Numbered from the stretch's first letter, positions 1-9,099 are shown. The stretch: 23,750 bases of DNA from Conus ventricosus (GCA_018398815.1 CM031611.1:39724372-39748121), one strand, 5' to 3'. Numbers and translations: made by a program. The notes: generated from the sequence alone by a model not told the origin.

Positions 1-92
1 CTGTTTCTCTGTCTGTGCACTTGTGTGCGATAGCCCCAAACATTAATTTTGCAAAACATACGTCTCTTACCCCCTTTTTCCATTTAGCAAAC

Positions 93-133
93 CTTCCTCC
101 TCCCCCCCCTCTCCCCCTTCCCCGCCCCCTTAC
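93..133 (+). repeat. C/T-rich low-complexity tract
   Basis: A pyrimidine tract with C8 and C5 runs. It belongs to the low-complexity DNA that makes up most of 1-480, together with G10 at 204-213 and the purine block at 297-353. Between these tracts I see no gene, RNA or mobile element. Confidence 0.8.
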
Positions 134-296
134 CCTCGCATATTATGTTTGCTTCGTTTTTGTTTGATGTCTGTAGTTCTCAACGGTAAACATTCATTTT
201 ACAGGGGGGGGGGAACTTTGTAAACAAGGTAGCAATTCAGGATGCCTGGGATTTCTCGAACCGAATTCGTGATGTAATTATGGTCGTCGACCTTTT

Positions 297-353
297 TGAA
301 GAAGAGAAGACAAAGGGGAGGGGAGGAGGGGGAGGAAGGGGGGAGCGTGGAGG
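297..353 (+). repeat. G/A-rich polypurine tract
   Basis: An almost uninterrupted purine run of GGAGG and GGGGA variants. A short frame on the minus strand crosses it and owes its proline-rich stretch only to this composition. Confidence 0.75.
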
Positions 354-494
354 AGACATCCAGCAACCACAATTAAACAAGCCAGTAGCACATTCTTTTA
401 ACCTCCCAATACCCCCCGCCCCCTCCGCCTCCCTCACCTCTTTACAAAACGATTACTAATCAATAGGTGAAGGACGCTATTGACAGGCAGTGGC

Positions 495-502
495 TGACGT
501 CA
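495..502. promoter_or_regulatory. CRE palindrome TGACGTCA
   Basis: An exact CREB/ATF consensus lying 172 bp upstream of the TATA-like element. The same octamer occurs six more times in the window, all in the 10.2-10.6 kb minisatellite. Confidence 0.45.
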
Positions 503-666
503 CCACACAGCAGCCTGATAACAACCCAGGTAACGTGTTGAAAGACTGCTGGAGATTGACCGCAGGTGACACAAGGAAAGTGCAGGTGTACGATAGCTCT
601 GTGGCTATGCCAGGTGACACACCCATGGATTCTTTTCGCTGAGGACTCGCGTTAAGGCATGTCCGG

Positions 667-677
667 TATATATAAAG
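667..677 (+). promoter_or_regulatory. TATA box
   Basis: TATATATAAAG matches the TATAWAAG consensus well and stands alone in otherwise non-AT-rich sequence, unlike the TA microsatellites at 6.4 and 9.9 kb. Confidence 0.45.
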
Positions 678-731
678 AATCGGAGTTGCTCGCCTGTCAG
701 ATGTGCGTGGGGCATCAGTTTTTATGGTTGG

Positions 732-742
732 GAGTTCGAATC
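732..742 (+). promoter_or_regulatory. B-box-like motif (possible SINE head)
   Basis: GAGTTCGAATC resembles the RNA polymerase III B box GGTTCGANTCC. A loose A-box-like GCGTTAAGGCATGTCC lies at 649-664, farther upstream than usual. This is a competing reading for the downstream half of the promoter candidate. Confidence 0.25.
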
Positions 743-875
743 TTTCGTGGGGTCAGATTTTTTACAGTTTCACAAACACTATGTGTCCACCAAACAGTCA
801 TTGACAACCTCATCAGTTAGAGCCAAGGTTAAGCCGACTGAAGGAGACCGGATGAGCCCCGCTCTCTCGTCCAAA

Positions 876-1103
876 ATGGCGTTCCCGAGGCGATGTCAAA
901 TCTTCACCGTTTACTATTGTCTCTTTGTCTGTTTCAAGAATTTTTTGTGTCTGAAATTGTACCCCCTACCACCAGCCCCCTCCCGCCCTGCCCTTTCCCA
1001 CCCCACCCTCTTCTCTTCGTCCCTCCGCCTGTTCCTTTTCCTTAAGGCATCAAGATACAAGCTTATGGAGACTGACGGGCTGCCATTGAACGGGAGGATT
1101 TGA
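876..1103 (+). CDS. Doubtful 75-codon small ORF downstream of the promoter-like patch
   Basis: This is the only ATG-started frame of note near the candidate promoter. The ATG sits in an AAAATGG context, good for initiation, about 177 bp after the putative start site. The product starts MAFPRRCQIFTVYYCLF and is hydrophobic and aromatic over residues 9-31. It then becomes proline/serine-rich because it runs through a C/T-rich tract (about 960-1040), and it ends at TGA 1101-1103. I recognise no family or domain. CCAAAATGGCG also resembles a YY1 site, often found near start sites. The proline-rich half is what translated low-complexity DNA looks like, so chance is the likelier explanation. Confidence 0.12.
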   Translation: MAFPRRCQIFTVYYCLFVCFKNFLCLKLYPLPPAPSRPALSHPTLFSSSLRLFLFLKASRYKLMETDGLPLNGRI

Positions 1104-1703
1104 GGGAGCTCCTAGCGGTCGTTAAGATAAAGTCCTTGTGACAGTGCTTAGAGATCCAGACATTAGAGAGGGTATGGTTTCATGTACTTTATAAATAACG
1201 AATGATGTGTTTCACAGAAATCACCAATGTGGACTTGCTCAGACGTAGTTTTTCATTTCTTTTTTATAAAATGGCTCGCAGATTGACTCAAATCGTCGCG
1301 TGGTTCAAGCAGTAATTTGGGAACGTGCTTCTTATATGACGTTGATGTTGTGACCCATCTTGTATGTCGCGTTACTAATGTTTAGATGGTAACCTTATCA
1401 AGATAAGACCATGTATTGTCCAAGTTGATTAGAATAACGGAGTTTAAAAGACACTTTCCTTGTGTGTTCAAAGTTAATTGTGTTTGTTTGTCTGTCTTTA
1501 TTTTCCTCCCTTCAAAGGTGACAACGTCGTCTTTTTGGTCATGTCGGACTTATCATCAAAACAAACAACAAAGTTCTGTGTATGTAGTTTCTGTTGGTCT
1601 TTGCGCGCGCACACTACGAAATAAATAACCGACGTCGAACGATACCGTTTTGCAAAGTTGTACTCTAATAATTAGGCTTTTGTTATCATTACCTCGTACT
1701 CGC
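1104..1703. other. Non-repetitive DNA, no gene seen
   Basis: About 600 bp of mixed composition with no open frame above about 70 codons that starts with ATG in good context, no tRNA fold and no repeat unit. It serves as an internal comparison for the normal homopolymer frequency of this genome. Confidence 0.6.
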
Positions 1704-1764
1704 TCCTCTCTCTATCGTCATCTCTCTCTCTCTCTCTCTTCTCTCTCTTTCTCTTCTCTCTCTC

Positions 1765-1798
<34 letters not shown>
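1704..1798 (+). repeat. (TC)n microsatellite, interrupted
   Basis: About 95 bp of CT dinucleotides with rare A and TT interruptions. The Ser/Leu-repeat frames across it are artefacts. Confidence 0.95.
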
Positions 1799-1803
<5 letters not shown>

Positions 1804-1972
1804 TCATTACATCACATCGCGCCCCTTTCCTGCCCTGTAGCCTTCAGGGTGTTCTATTCAGGCAGGATCTGGGAAACGCCCCAACCTTCACGCTCCTTGG
1901 GGGCCTTGAATGCCGGTGAATCTGAACCGTTTTGAACATCGATGATCCCTGGTCCACACCACATTCTTGTCT
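1799..1972. other. Unique spacer between CT and CA arrays
   Basis: About 170 bp of balanced composition with no recognised feature. Confidence 0.5.
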
Positions 1973-2020
1973 CCCCCCCCCCCCTACCCCCTACTACTCA
2001 CACACGGTGTACACGCCACA

Positions 2021-2075
<55 letters not shown>

Positions 2076-2301
2076 CACTCATGCACCACGCACCGCAACG
2101 CACGCACGCGCGCGCCGCGCGCGCACACACACACACACACACACAATCACACTCGCTCGCTCGCTCGCTCGCTCGCTCGCTCGTCACGCACGCACGCACG
2201 CTCGCAACTCCAAGCCATCGCACGAAACGCACGCACCGCACGCACGCCGCACGCACACACACACACACACATCAAACACACACAACACACACACACACTA
2301 A
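1973..2301 (+). repeat. Compound microsatellite: C-run, (CA)n, CG core, (TCGC)n, (ACGC)n, (CA)n
   Basis: A C12 run (1973-1984) is followed by a (CA)n of about 58 bp (2017-2074). Next come alternating purine-pyrimidine CG-rich DNA (about 2100-2124) merging into (CA)n, (TCGC) of about 7.5 copies (2153-2183), ACGC repeats (2185-2201) and further (CA)n up to 2299. Several overlapping 90-135-codon frames cross it on both strands; all are repeats of His-Thr, Val-Cys or Ala-Arg-Ser-Leu and none is a gene. Confidence 0.95.
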
Positions 2302-2385
2302 AATAGGGGGGAATTCCACTAAGTTCCAAAAATGTAAAGAGGGCATTAATAATATGTTTTTTGTCCTCTGGTAAAGGACTGGAAC

Positions 2386-2451
2386 GACAACAATACAACA
2401 ACCAAAAACAAATAACAACAACCCAAAAACAACAACAACAACAATGACAAA
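2386..2451 (+). repeat. (CAA)n imperfect trinucleotide repeat
   Basis: CAACAA and AAACAA variants over about 66 bp. Confidence 0.85.
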
Positions 2452-2820
2452 GCAACTTGACCTGTTTGGACTGTGGTCCAACGTGTTTCTACCGTACAAG
2501 GTGGACCCTGTCGCCACTCTTTTCAGTAACTAGCAGTTCAGGTGGACCACTATTGCTGGAGGATGACCATCATCAAGCTCCACACTGGACTTTGGGCTCC
2601 TTCACCAATGGATAAGCGCTGCCGGCCTGATTATGTTTTTTTTTATCAGTCTAGTTATCTCCACACTGATTCGGTCGGCGAAGCGGTGTAAACAGGTTGT
2701 TCGGGATTTCATTAGGAAGGAGGGTGGAGGTGGGTAGGATGGGGGGGTTACGGGGGTGAAATAGAGGGGAAAAAAACTGAACTTAGAATTATGTATCATT
2801 ACATTTTGTTCGGGAGACGG
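2452..2820. other. Unique spacer, no gene seen
   Basis: About 370 bp of balanced sequence. All frames are short and none resembles a known protein. A G-rich stretch lies at about 2715-2765. Confidence 0.5.
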
Positions 2821-2823
2821 AGT

Positions 2824-3080
2824 GAGAGAGAGAGAGAGAGAGGAGAGAGAAGGAGATGAGAGACGCAGGGGAAAAAGTCGAGAGTGCGGCAGCTCGTGAT
2901 GTGTCAGTGTGGGTGTGTGTTGTTGTGTGTGTGTGTGTGTCGTGCGTGCGTGCCGTGCGTGACGTGCGTGCTGTGCGTGCGTGGCTGTGTGTGTGTGGGT
3001 GTATGTGATGAGAGAGAGGGAGAGAGAGATGAGAAGAGAGAGAGAGACAGATGGCGAGGGTGGGGGGGGGCGGGGGGGGC
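2824..3080 (+). repeat. Compound (GA)n - (TG)n/CGTGC - (GA)n - poly-G
   Basis: GA repeats (2824-2854), then TG repeats with a CGTGC-rich core (2908-3004), GA repeats (3009-3051) and two G runs (3061-3080). Confidence 0.9.
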
Positions 3081-3213
3081 GCGTGCGTGTTGTAGGTGAG
3101 GTGTGTTGATAAACAGTAAGCTATTCATAGATATAACATTCCATTCTTTATACGTTAAATGATAACGAGTCTATTTAGCATTCTGTGGAACCACATTAAC
3201 ATTCGGTCAGCCG

Positions 3214-3441
3214 AAAAAAAAAAAAACAACTGAACTCACACACACACACACACACACTACACACACACACACTACACACACACCAAACCACAGAGAGTAG
3301 ACGAGCGAGGAGAGAGAGAGAGAGAAGAGAGGAGCGAGAGAGAGAGAGAGAGAGAGAGAGAAATGTATGAGAGGAGAGAGAGAGGACGAGGCATGGAGAG
3401 TGAAGAGAGAGGAGGGAGCATGAGGGAGAGAGAGAGGAGTG
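3214..3441 (+). repeat. Compound A13 - (CA)n - (GA)n
   Basis: A13 (3214-3226), interrupted CA repeats (3235-3285), then about 135 bp of GA-rich repeat (3308-3441) with GGAG interruptions. The CA-to-GA order on this strand recurs at 9101-9196. Confidence 0.9.
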
Positions 3442-3548
3442 AGAGTCACTTCAAAAAATACGGTCACCGGAACAAAAACTCCACAAGTCGTCTCAGGTGG
3501 GAGATAAGGTAAGATACCCTACACATTCTCTTTTCGGCCAGGCTGATG

Positions 3549-3960
3549 CCCGAATCCTCCATCTGAACCTCGTGCGTGCTTAGCTGGGGATGTTATTTTC
3601 TTTCCATGATAACCTCCCTTTGAACAATCGGGATGTACGCTGTGGTGTTACTTTATTTCACCATTGATAACCTCCCTTTGATAAGTGTTCTGTGCGAGGT
3701 GGTGGCTACGTTAATTTTTTCCTTGATAACCTCCCTCTTGAAACAGGGTGCGTGCTCAGTTGTTGCTGTTAAGTTTCTCTTCAGTAATATCCTCCCTTTG
3801 AACAGCCGTGAGTGCTATAGTTGTTGCTGTGTTTTTTGGGGTTTTTTCCCATGCATGCTCTTTTGAACAGTGGGTGTAGCTAGTTGTGGCTGTTATCTTT
3901 TTTTTTCAAAGATAAACTCATTTGAACAGTGGTGGGATACTGTTGGTAATGTTCGTTCTT
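3549..3960 (+). repeat. Diverged minisatellite, about 59-bp unit, about 7 copies
   Basis: Units are recognised by a GATAACCTCCCTTTGAACA-like core followed by a GT-rich half ending TTGTTGCTGTTA plus a T-rich tail. Core starts lie near 3551, 3608, 3666, 3725, 3784, about 3847 and 3911, so spacing is 57-64 bp. Copies 2-4 are closest; copies 1, 6 and 7 are more diverged. A 77-codon frame (3633-3866) crosses it with no coding character. The core is the reverse complement of an AAGGGAGGTTATC-type motif. Confidence 0.8.
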
Positions 3961-4074
3961 TCTATGTGGCTCGTGAACACAGATAACAGCCAAATGTTTC
4001 ACTGAATTAAATCCCCACGGGAGAAATAACCTAAACACAGCTTATCGCTATGTCTTAGCTGAGACCCGCTGATT

Positions 4075-4296
4075 TGAGAGAGAGAGAGTGAGAGTGAGAG
4101 GAGGACGACGATAGGAGGAGGACGGAGGGAAAGGAGATGAGAAAGAGATAGAAGAAGGAGGGGAAGGGGAGGAGGAGGAGGGGAGGTGGCGGAGGGGAGG
4201 AGAAGAAGAAACAAAGAAGAAAAGAAAGAAGAAAGAACGAAAAGAGAGCAACACACGCATGCACACTCACACAACACCACACAACTCACACAAGAG

Positions 4297-4327
<31 letters not shown>
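4075..4327 (+). repeat. Long polypurine tract with CA and GA repeats
   Basis: About 175 bp (4075-4249) is almost wholly purine on this strand, built from GAG, GGA and GAA units. CA-rich repeat (4251-4290) and GA repeat (4291-4327) follow. Serine/leucine/phenylalanine-rich frames on the minus strand are shadows of this composition. Confidence 0.9.
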
Positions 4328-4679
4328 GCGTCATGAAATAACACAGAGACTGGACAGGCAGGCGACAGGCAGACAGACGGACAGAGACAGCACAGTGAGG
4401 CCGCAAAGCCGGAAAAGGTTGTTGTCCTGCAGGTCGTCAGACAACAAACACTTAAGGCCTCGTCAGGGTGGCCGACGTGCGATAACAGTGTTGCGTTGGA
4501 CCAAGACTGGGTAGATAGGTGGTTCGGTCCACAGGTCTCAACAACACAGCCACGAGAATGGGAAAAGGAACGCATCTGTGGGACCAACAATCAAGGGAAG
4601 GGAACGGTGAAGGAGCAAAGTCCAGCCGTCTTGGGGAAAAAGGCCGTGGGAGGTTTTATCTCCCCTTCGACTACCACGG
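4328..4679. other. Unique spacer with a short hairpin
   Basis: GACAGG/GACAGA-rich sequence (4350-4390) is followed by balanced unique DNA. An 8-bp stem TTGTTGTC (4419-4426) pairs with GACAACAA (4440-4447) across a 13-nt loop. No credible coding frame is present; the long frame here uses a non-ATG start and runs into CT and CA repeats. Confidence 0.5.
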
Positions 4680-4689
4680 CCCCCCCCCC

Positions 4690-4742
<53 letters not shown>

Positions 4743-4924
4743 GGTGGCAGTCGGCCCTTCCTCCACGCCGCAGTTTCCTGGGACACCCCTCCTCCCCCTC
4801 CTTAGACTCACACACATACACACACCACTCACACACCACACACACAAACACACGCGCGCGGCGCGCTGCGCATCAAACAAACACTCACACACCACACACA
4901 CACACACACCACACACACACACAA
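4680..4924 (+). repeat. Compound C-run - (CT)n - (CA)n with CGCG core
   Basis: C-run 4680-4690, CT repeat 4691-4741, a unique 65-bp spacer, then CA repeats (4808-4924) interrupted by a GC-only core near 4853-4868. Confidence 0.92.
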
Positions 4925-5280
4925 CATAGGACGCAGAGGAAAGAGACATATGAGAGACAGTGACGCCTTTAATATAGACACTGTTGCTGCAGGATAACGA
5001 TCCTTGTTGACTCTTAGAGGAACGAGCAACTTGGTCACGGAGGTATGGAGGTCCCCACCGCCAGCCTCCCCTCCACCACCCCTTTCTTTCTCATGCTTTA
5101 TACCACTTTCGTCGGCCTTCTCCCTTTCAAGTCTACCAGTCCAGAGTTCAGAGGTCGCTTGTGAGAAGGTGCTGATAATGGAGTGCTGTGAACGAGGTTC
5201 TATCGTTAGAGGGAAAGGCACACCCACACCACTGTTGCACTCAGAGACACTGAGTAAGATGTATTGGACAGTGAAGGCTC
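4925..5280. other. Unique spacer, no gene seen
   Basis: About 355 bp with a C-rich patch (5054-5092). A long plus-strand frame begins here with a non-ATG codon and continues through the CA array; about two thirds of it is His-Thr repeat. I see no homology to any family. Confidence 0.45.
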
Positions 5281-5672
5281 CCCCCCCCCCACCCACACCT
5301 CAAACATACTCACACAGACACCACACACGCGAGCGCCGCGCGAAACATACAGGCACACAACACACAACACACACACACTTGTACACAGTTACACACAAAC
5401 ACACACTCACACATTACACACACACACACACAGACACACACACACACACACACCAACACACACACACACCACAGAAGCAACACACCAAACCACACACACA
5501 CACACACACACACATACACGAAGCACACACACACGCGCACACACTCACCACACAACACACACACACACACACACACACACACCACACAACACACACACAT
5601 ACACGCGCGGTGCACAAACACGACACACCACACACACACATCACAGACAGACACACACAGACACTCACCACA

Positions 5673-5717
<45 letters not shown>

Positions 5718-5926
5718 TGCACTACACACACGCACACACACCCCACACACACACACACCACACACACACACACACACACACCAGAAGCACACCACCCACA
5801 CGCACACACGCACACACACAACTCCACACACGACTCAACACCACCACACAAAACTTACACACACGCGCGCACACGCGCGCGCACACGCGCAAGCGAGCAC
5901 TACACACACACACACACACACATCAC
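5281..5926 (+). repeat. Very long interrupted (CA)n array
   Basis: About 640 bp of CA repeat with ACACC, CACAA and ACTCAC interruptions and several CG islands (5329-5342, 5527-5537, 5604-5610, 5863-5893). It generates 230-320-codon His/Thr frames on the plus strand and Val/Cys frames on the minus strand, all artefactual. Confidence 0.95.
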
Positions 5927-6378
5927 CCAACCACATTCATGGTACATGCGTTCCTATAATTTCAATTGATCACCAGTTCACCCATCTGCTTTACTTTTAT
6001 TAGCATGAAGTGTGCAGGACTATTCATACATACTTACATACATTACTAGACGTATATATATAAATAACTGAATAGGCAGAGGAGTCAAAGTACCACTTTC
6101 CGCGGTCACTGAGGAGAAAACACCAAGTTTCGAAATATCGGTATATGACACAGGAGTTATATGAGTTTCCCTCCTTATTGGAGGATGTCTCTCCCCCTTG
6201 GATAAGATAAGCTTGCGAAGGCTCATGTGAGATGCATTTATTTTATTTTTTTCCTCCATCACCCACTCAAGCACATCTGTTTAGTTAGGCTTGACAATCA
6301 TCTGCCAAATAGCAGGTATGAATGCTTATCTCCCCCTTTTTCTTCAATCTAAGACATAAGAGGAAGCTTTGGTTATAA
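5927..6378. other. Unique AT-rich DNA, no gene seen
   Basis: About 450 bp without repeats apart from a short TA run at 6053-6064. It contains patches of the form GAGTTTCCCTCC and TTATCTCCCCC, similar in style to the 3.6-kb minisatellite core. Confidence 0.45.
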
Positions 6379-6590
6379 TTAAATATATATATAGTATATA
6401 GTGATTAATATATTTCTATTATATATATCATATATATATATATCATATATATATATATATATATATAGTATATGCATACAATGTGAACAATTAAGTGTAT
6501 ATAGAAGAGCATATATTTTATATATATATATATATAATGATAATAATATATTGTGTGTGTATACTATATGTGTGTGTGTGTGTGTGTGTT
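6379..6590 (+). repeat. (TA)n microsatellites followed by (TG)n
   Basis: TA-rich repeats at 6379-6475 and 6510-6537, then TG repeats (6553-6590). Confidence 0.92.
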
Positions 6591-7840
6591 GTGATGCCTA
6601 TAAATATGTTGCGTGACTGCTTTTCGTCGGGTATGGGAAAAAATGGTAATACTTTATTATTAATAAAAAGAAGTGGAGGAAAAAGATGAAGGAAATCGAC
6701 GATGAAGATGCGATAGATGTGTTGATGACGATGATGATGATGGTCATCATCTATCATTCATCATCATCACCATCTCCAGAAACCCTATCCACTAATGCAT
6801 AAAAGTGAGAGCACAATGATAGGTGTGCCAGGGAGTATAGTGTAACGGAACAGTCAAGTGTACGTTCTTAAACTCTCCTTCCCACTATGAGCGAAATGAC
6901 GGATGGTGATCGTGTTTTTTGGGCCTAAATCTTCGTTTAAAGTTCTCGATGAATGCAGTAGCATTCACACTACCGACCCATTCACTACCTAGCCAGCTTT
7001 GGTGTGACTTGTGCAGCGGTCAGATCTCTCTGTGGATCGAGGATTTGTGTTCAATCATGTTTAAACTCAAGTGGGCACCTATGCAGTTCTTCGTTGTCCT
7101 ATTTGCATTCGCGGGGAAAAATTTTCGGTTGCGTGCGAGCATGCCTGGCACAGTCTGAGGCGAGGCTCCGCGAGCGAGGCCCACAGGAAATGCTTGGGTC
7201 AGCTCCCCTAATAGATCACTCACACCGATCCACCCAAAGCATTCCCACTTTTTTGGAGTGATAGGCCTTTTTCGCTTCACTCCTGAGTGATCCCGCTTTC
7301 ACACAACTTTCACTTCACAGTGGGAACGGGTGTACAGTGGACCTGGGGTGACAGTAGAGAGGGAGGAGGCGTACCGGGCAGGAAGAGGGAAGTAAGTTGC
7401 AAACCGCAGTCCAAAGTTCCAGTGATTTGGCATGTAAGGTGGCTTTAGAATGGTTACATTCCATTTGGTCTACTCCCATTGCTACACAGAAATGTGGATG
7501 TGAGCTACGAATGGCCTAACGGCCTTCGATCATTCGTCCTTGTCCTCTCTCGGGCTTCGCCCCTACTCTTTCTAAAGACCATCGATTCTGTTTGGAAGAG
7601 TAGACAGGGACACATGGTTACGACAGGGGAGCCTTGCAGTAAGGTCCAAGTTATGGAAATGGACGAAATGGGAAGTAGTAGACGAAAATGAGGAGTTGAC
7701 GAACTGGGAGTAGACCAAATGGGAAGTCACCGGCTTTAGATTCCGCATGTACTCACGTGCGTGGGCGCAGGGTTTCAAAAAGATGTGAGTGATGACCACC
7801 TTTCTGGGAAAAGGATGTGCTGGGATATAAGAGACCACGC
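6591..7840. other. Mostly unique DNA, no gene identified
   Basis: The longest simple-repeat-poor stretch in the left half. It holds a GATGATG/CATCATC hairpin (6736-6751, 7-bp stem, 2-nt loop), a stem AATGCTTGGGT (7189-7199) pairing with ACCCAAAGCATT (7232-7243, one bulge), an 18-bp inverted repeat (7461-7478 with 7705-7722) and a degenerate short-period GACGAAATGGGAAGTA-type repeat (7660-7727). A 70-codon frame (7479-7691) has no recognisable family or domain. Introns or intergenic DNA are both possible. Confidence 0.45.
7461..7722. repeat. 18-bp inverted repeat, 262-bp span
   Basis: CCATTTGGTCTACTCCCA (7461-7478) is the exact reverse complement of 7705-7722. GGCTTTAGA also occurs as a direct repeat just outside, at 7441-7449 and 7732-7740. 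No target-site duplication is evident. Confidence 0.6.
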
Positions 7841-7890
7841 GGGGGGGGGGGGGGGGGGGAGAGGCGGGGGGGGGGGAGGGGGGGGGAGGT
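7841..7890 (+). repeat. Poly-G tract
   Basis: G19 (7841-7859) followed by G-runs split by A or C. The proline-rich minus-strand frames across it are artefacts. Confidence 0.92.
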
Positions 7891-8098
7891 GTGGGTAGAG
7901 CGAAGGGGGAGTGGGAGGGATGGTGGTGAGGGGACACAGTAGTTTGTCATGGCTTTTTGTCGGGTGTGAACGCAGCACGCAAAGTCCAACGCGTCCGCTT
8001 CGGCTTGGTCAGGGTGATTCGGCGATGTCATCTTGCTCGTGTCACGAGTCTGGGTATGAGCAAATTATTTCACCTGGAACTTTGACACGATTAGCCGC

Positions 8099-8228
8099 GG
8101 AGAGAGAGGAAGGAGAGAGAGAGAGAGAGAGAGAGCTCTAAAACATGAGACGAGTTTGTGTTTTTATTTGCTGTGTATGATTAATAGAATATAGACAGAC
8201 AGACCGACTGACAGATAGATAGACAGAA
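8099..8228 (+). repeat. (GA)n and (GACA/GATA)n microsatellites
   Basis: GA repeat 8099-8134, 55 bp of unique DNA, then GACA/GATA tetranucleotides 8191-8228. Confidence 0.85.
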
Positions 8229-8348
8229 TGTATCGGTATGATGTGTATTCTGGTGATAACATTTTTTATTTTTGCACCTTTGTATGGCATTGCATTGCAC
8301 GATTTCAACAAGTCAACAGATTGATTTGTGTAAACGAATAGGCTACAT

Positions 8349-8392
8349 CCCCCCCCCCCGCCCCCCCCCCGCCCCCCCCCCACCCCCCCCCC

Positions 8393-8431
<39 letters not shown>
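8349..8431 (+). repeat. 83-bp poly-C tract
   Basis: Nearly pure C with two G, one A and one T interruptions in the first half, then about 38 uninterrupted C. The complementary strand is poly-G. It sits 220 bp before the scaffold gap. Confidence 0.93.
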
Positions 8432-8432
<1 letters not shown>

Positions 8433-8519
8433 TTGAATTGGGTATTGCATACGTACGTGCCACTGTGATTTTCTTTCTAGTTGAACGAGAAAACGTGTGG
8501 TGAGGGTTGTTGGCGGTGG

Positions 8520-8570
8520 TTTTTTTTTTTCTTTTTTGTTGTTTGTTGTTGTTGTTTGTTTTTTTTTTCC
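8520..8570 (+). repeat. T-rich tract with GTT repeats
   Basis: A T11 run, then GTT repeats, then T10. Low complexity. Confidence 0.8.
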
Positions 8571-8650
8571 CAATGGTCATATTCAAGAGAATTTTGCTGT
8601 ACATGCTACAGGGACAAATGCCCTGGCTGCTGTGGGTTCTGGTATGTGCT

Positions 8651-8750
8651 NNNNNNNNNNNNNNNNNNNNNNNNNNNNNNNNNNNNNNNNNNNNNNNNNN
8701 NNNNNNNNNNNNNNNNNNNNNNNNNNNNNNNNNNNNNNNNNNNNNNNNNN
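8651..8750. other. Assembly gap (100 N)
   Basis: Exactly 100 consecutive N, the usual placeholder for a scaffold gap of unknown length. Sequences on either side may not be physically adjacent, and frames crossing it are meaningless. Confidence 0.99.
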
Positions 8751-8814
8751 TTGACAATAATTTGACCATAATTTTGATTGCCACCACAGACCACGATCTT
8801 GACATATGCAACGT

Positions 8815-8939
8815 GAGAGAGCGAGAGCGAGAGAGGGGAGAGAGAGGGGAGAGAGAGGAGAGGAGAGAGATGAGAGAGGAGAGAGGAGAGAGAGAGAGAG
8901 AGAGAGAGCGTGCAGGGGGGGGGGGGGAAGGGGGGGGGA
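8815..8939 (+). repeat. (GA)n followed by poly-G
   Basis: About 94 bp of GA-rich repeat (8815-8908), then G-runs separated by AA (8914-8939). Confidence 0.93.
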
Positions 8940-9099
8940 TAATTCCACGTTTGGAAAAGCAGCAAAAGAAAAACTTCCACCAGGTGCCTGTTTCATGGTG
9001 GATGAAGAAAAGGAGACCACGCACGAGAACCATTAATGTTCTGAGCTCACGTCAATGTGTATATGCTCACAAACACCCAAACGCACGAGGCCTGCGTAG

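Larger units (their letters stand above)
481..720 (+). promoter_or_regulatory. Candidate RNA polymerase II promoter
   Basis: Seen directly: a full CRE palindrome TGACGTCA (495-502); three CAGGTG E-boxes (563-568, 583-588, 611-616); TATATATAAAG (667-677); TCAGAT, an initiator-like site whose A is at 699, about 32 bp after the TATA box; and a second TCAGTT at 715-720. CRE sites are bound by CREB/ATF proteins and CAGGTG by bHLH or Snail/ZEB-type factors. The TATA-to-initiator distance fits a metazoan focused promoter. Inference: a plus-strand transcript starting near 699. Against it: no convincing coding exon follows, and a tRNA B-box-like motif lies at 732-742, so the 3' half could belong to a degraded SINE. 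Confidence 0.4.

Noticed and set aside
4498..4535. GGTGGTTCGGTCC as a tRNA B box
   Set aside because: Too short by one base for GGTTCGANNCC and no A box upstream; probably chance.
5004..5969. 321-codon plus-strand open frame
   Set aside because: It starts with a non-ATG codon, and most of it is His/Thr from the CA array; the first 90 residues are low-complexity Pro/Ser with no family signature.
8305..9033. 242-codon minus-strand frame
   Set aside because: It crosses the 100-N gap and consists of translated poly-C and GA tracts.
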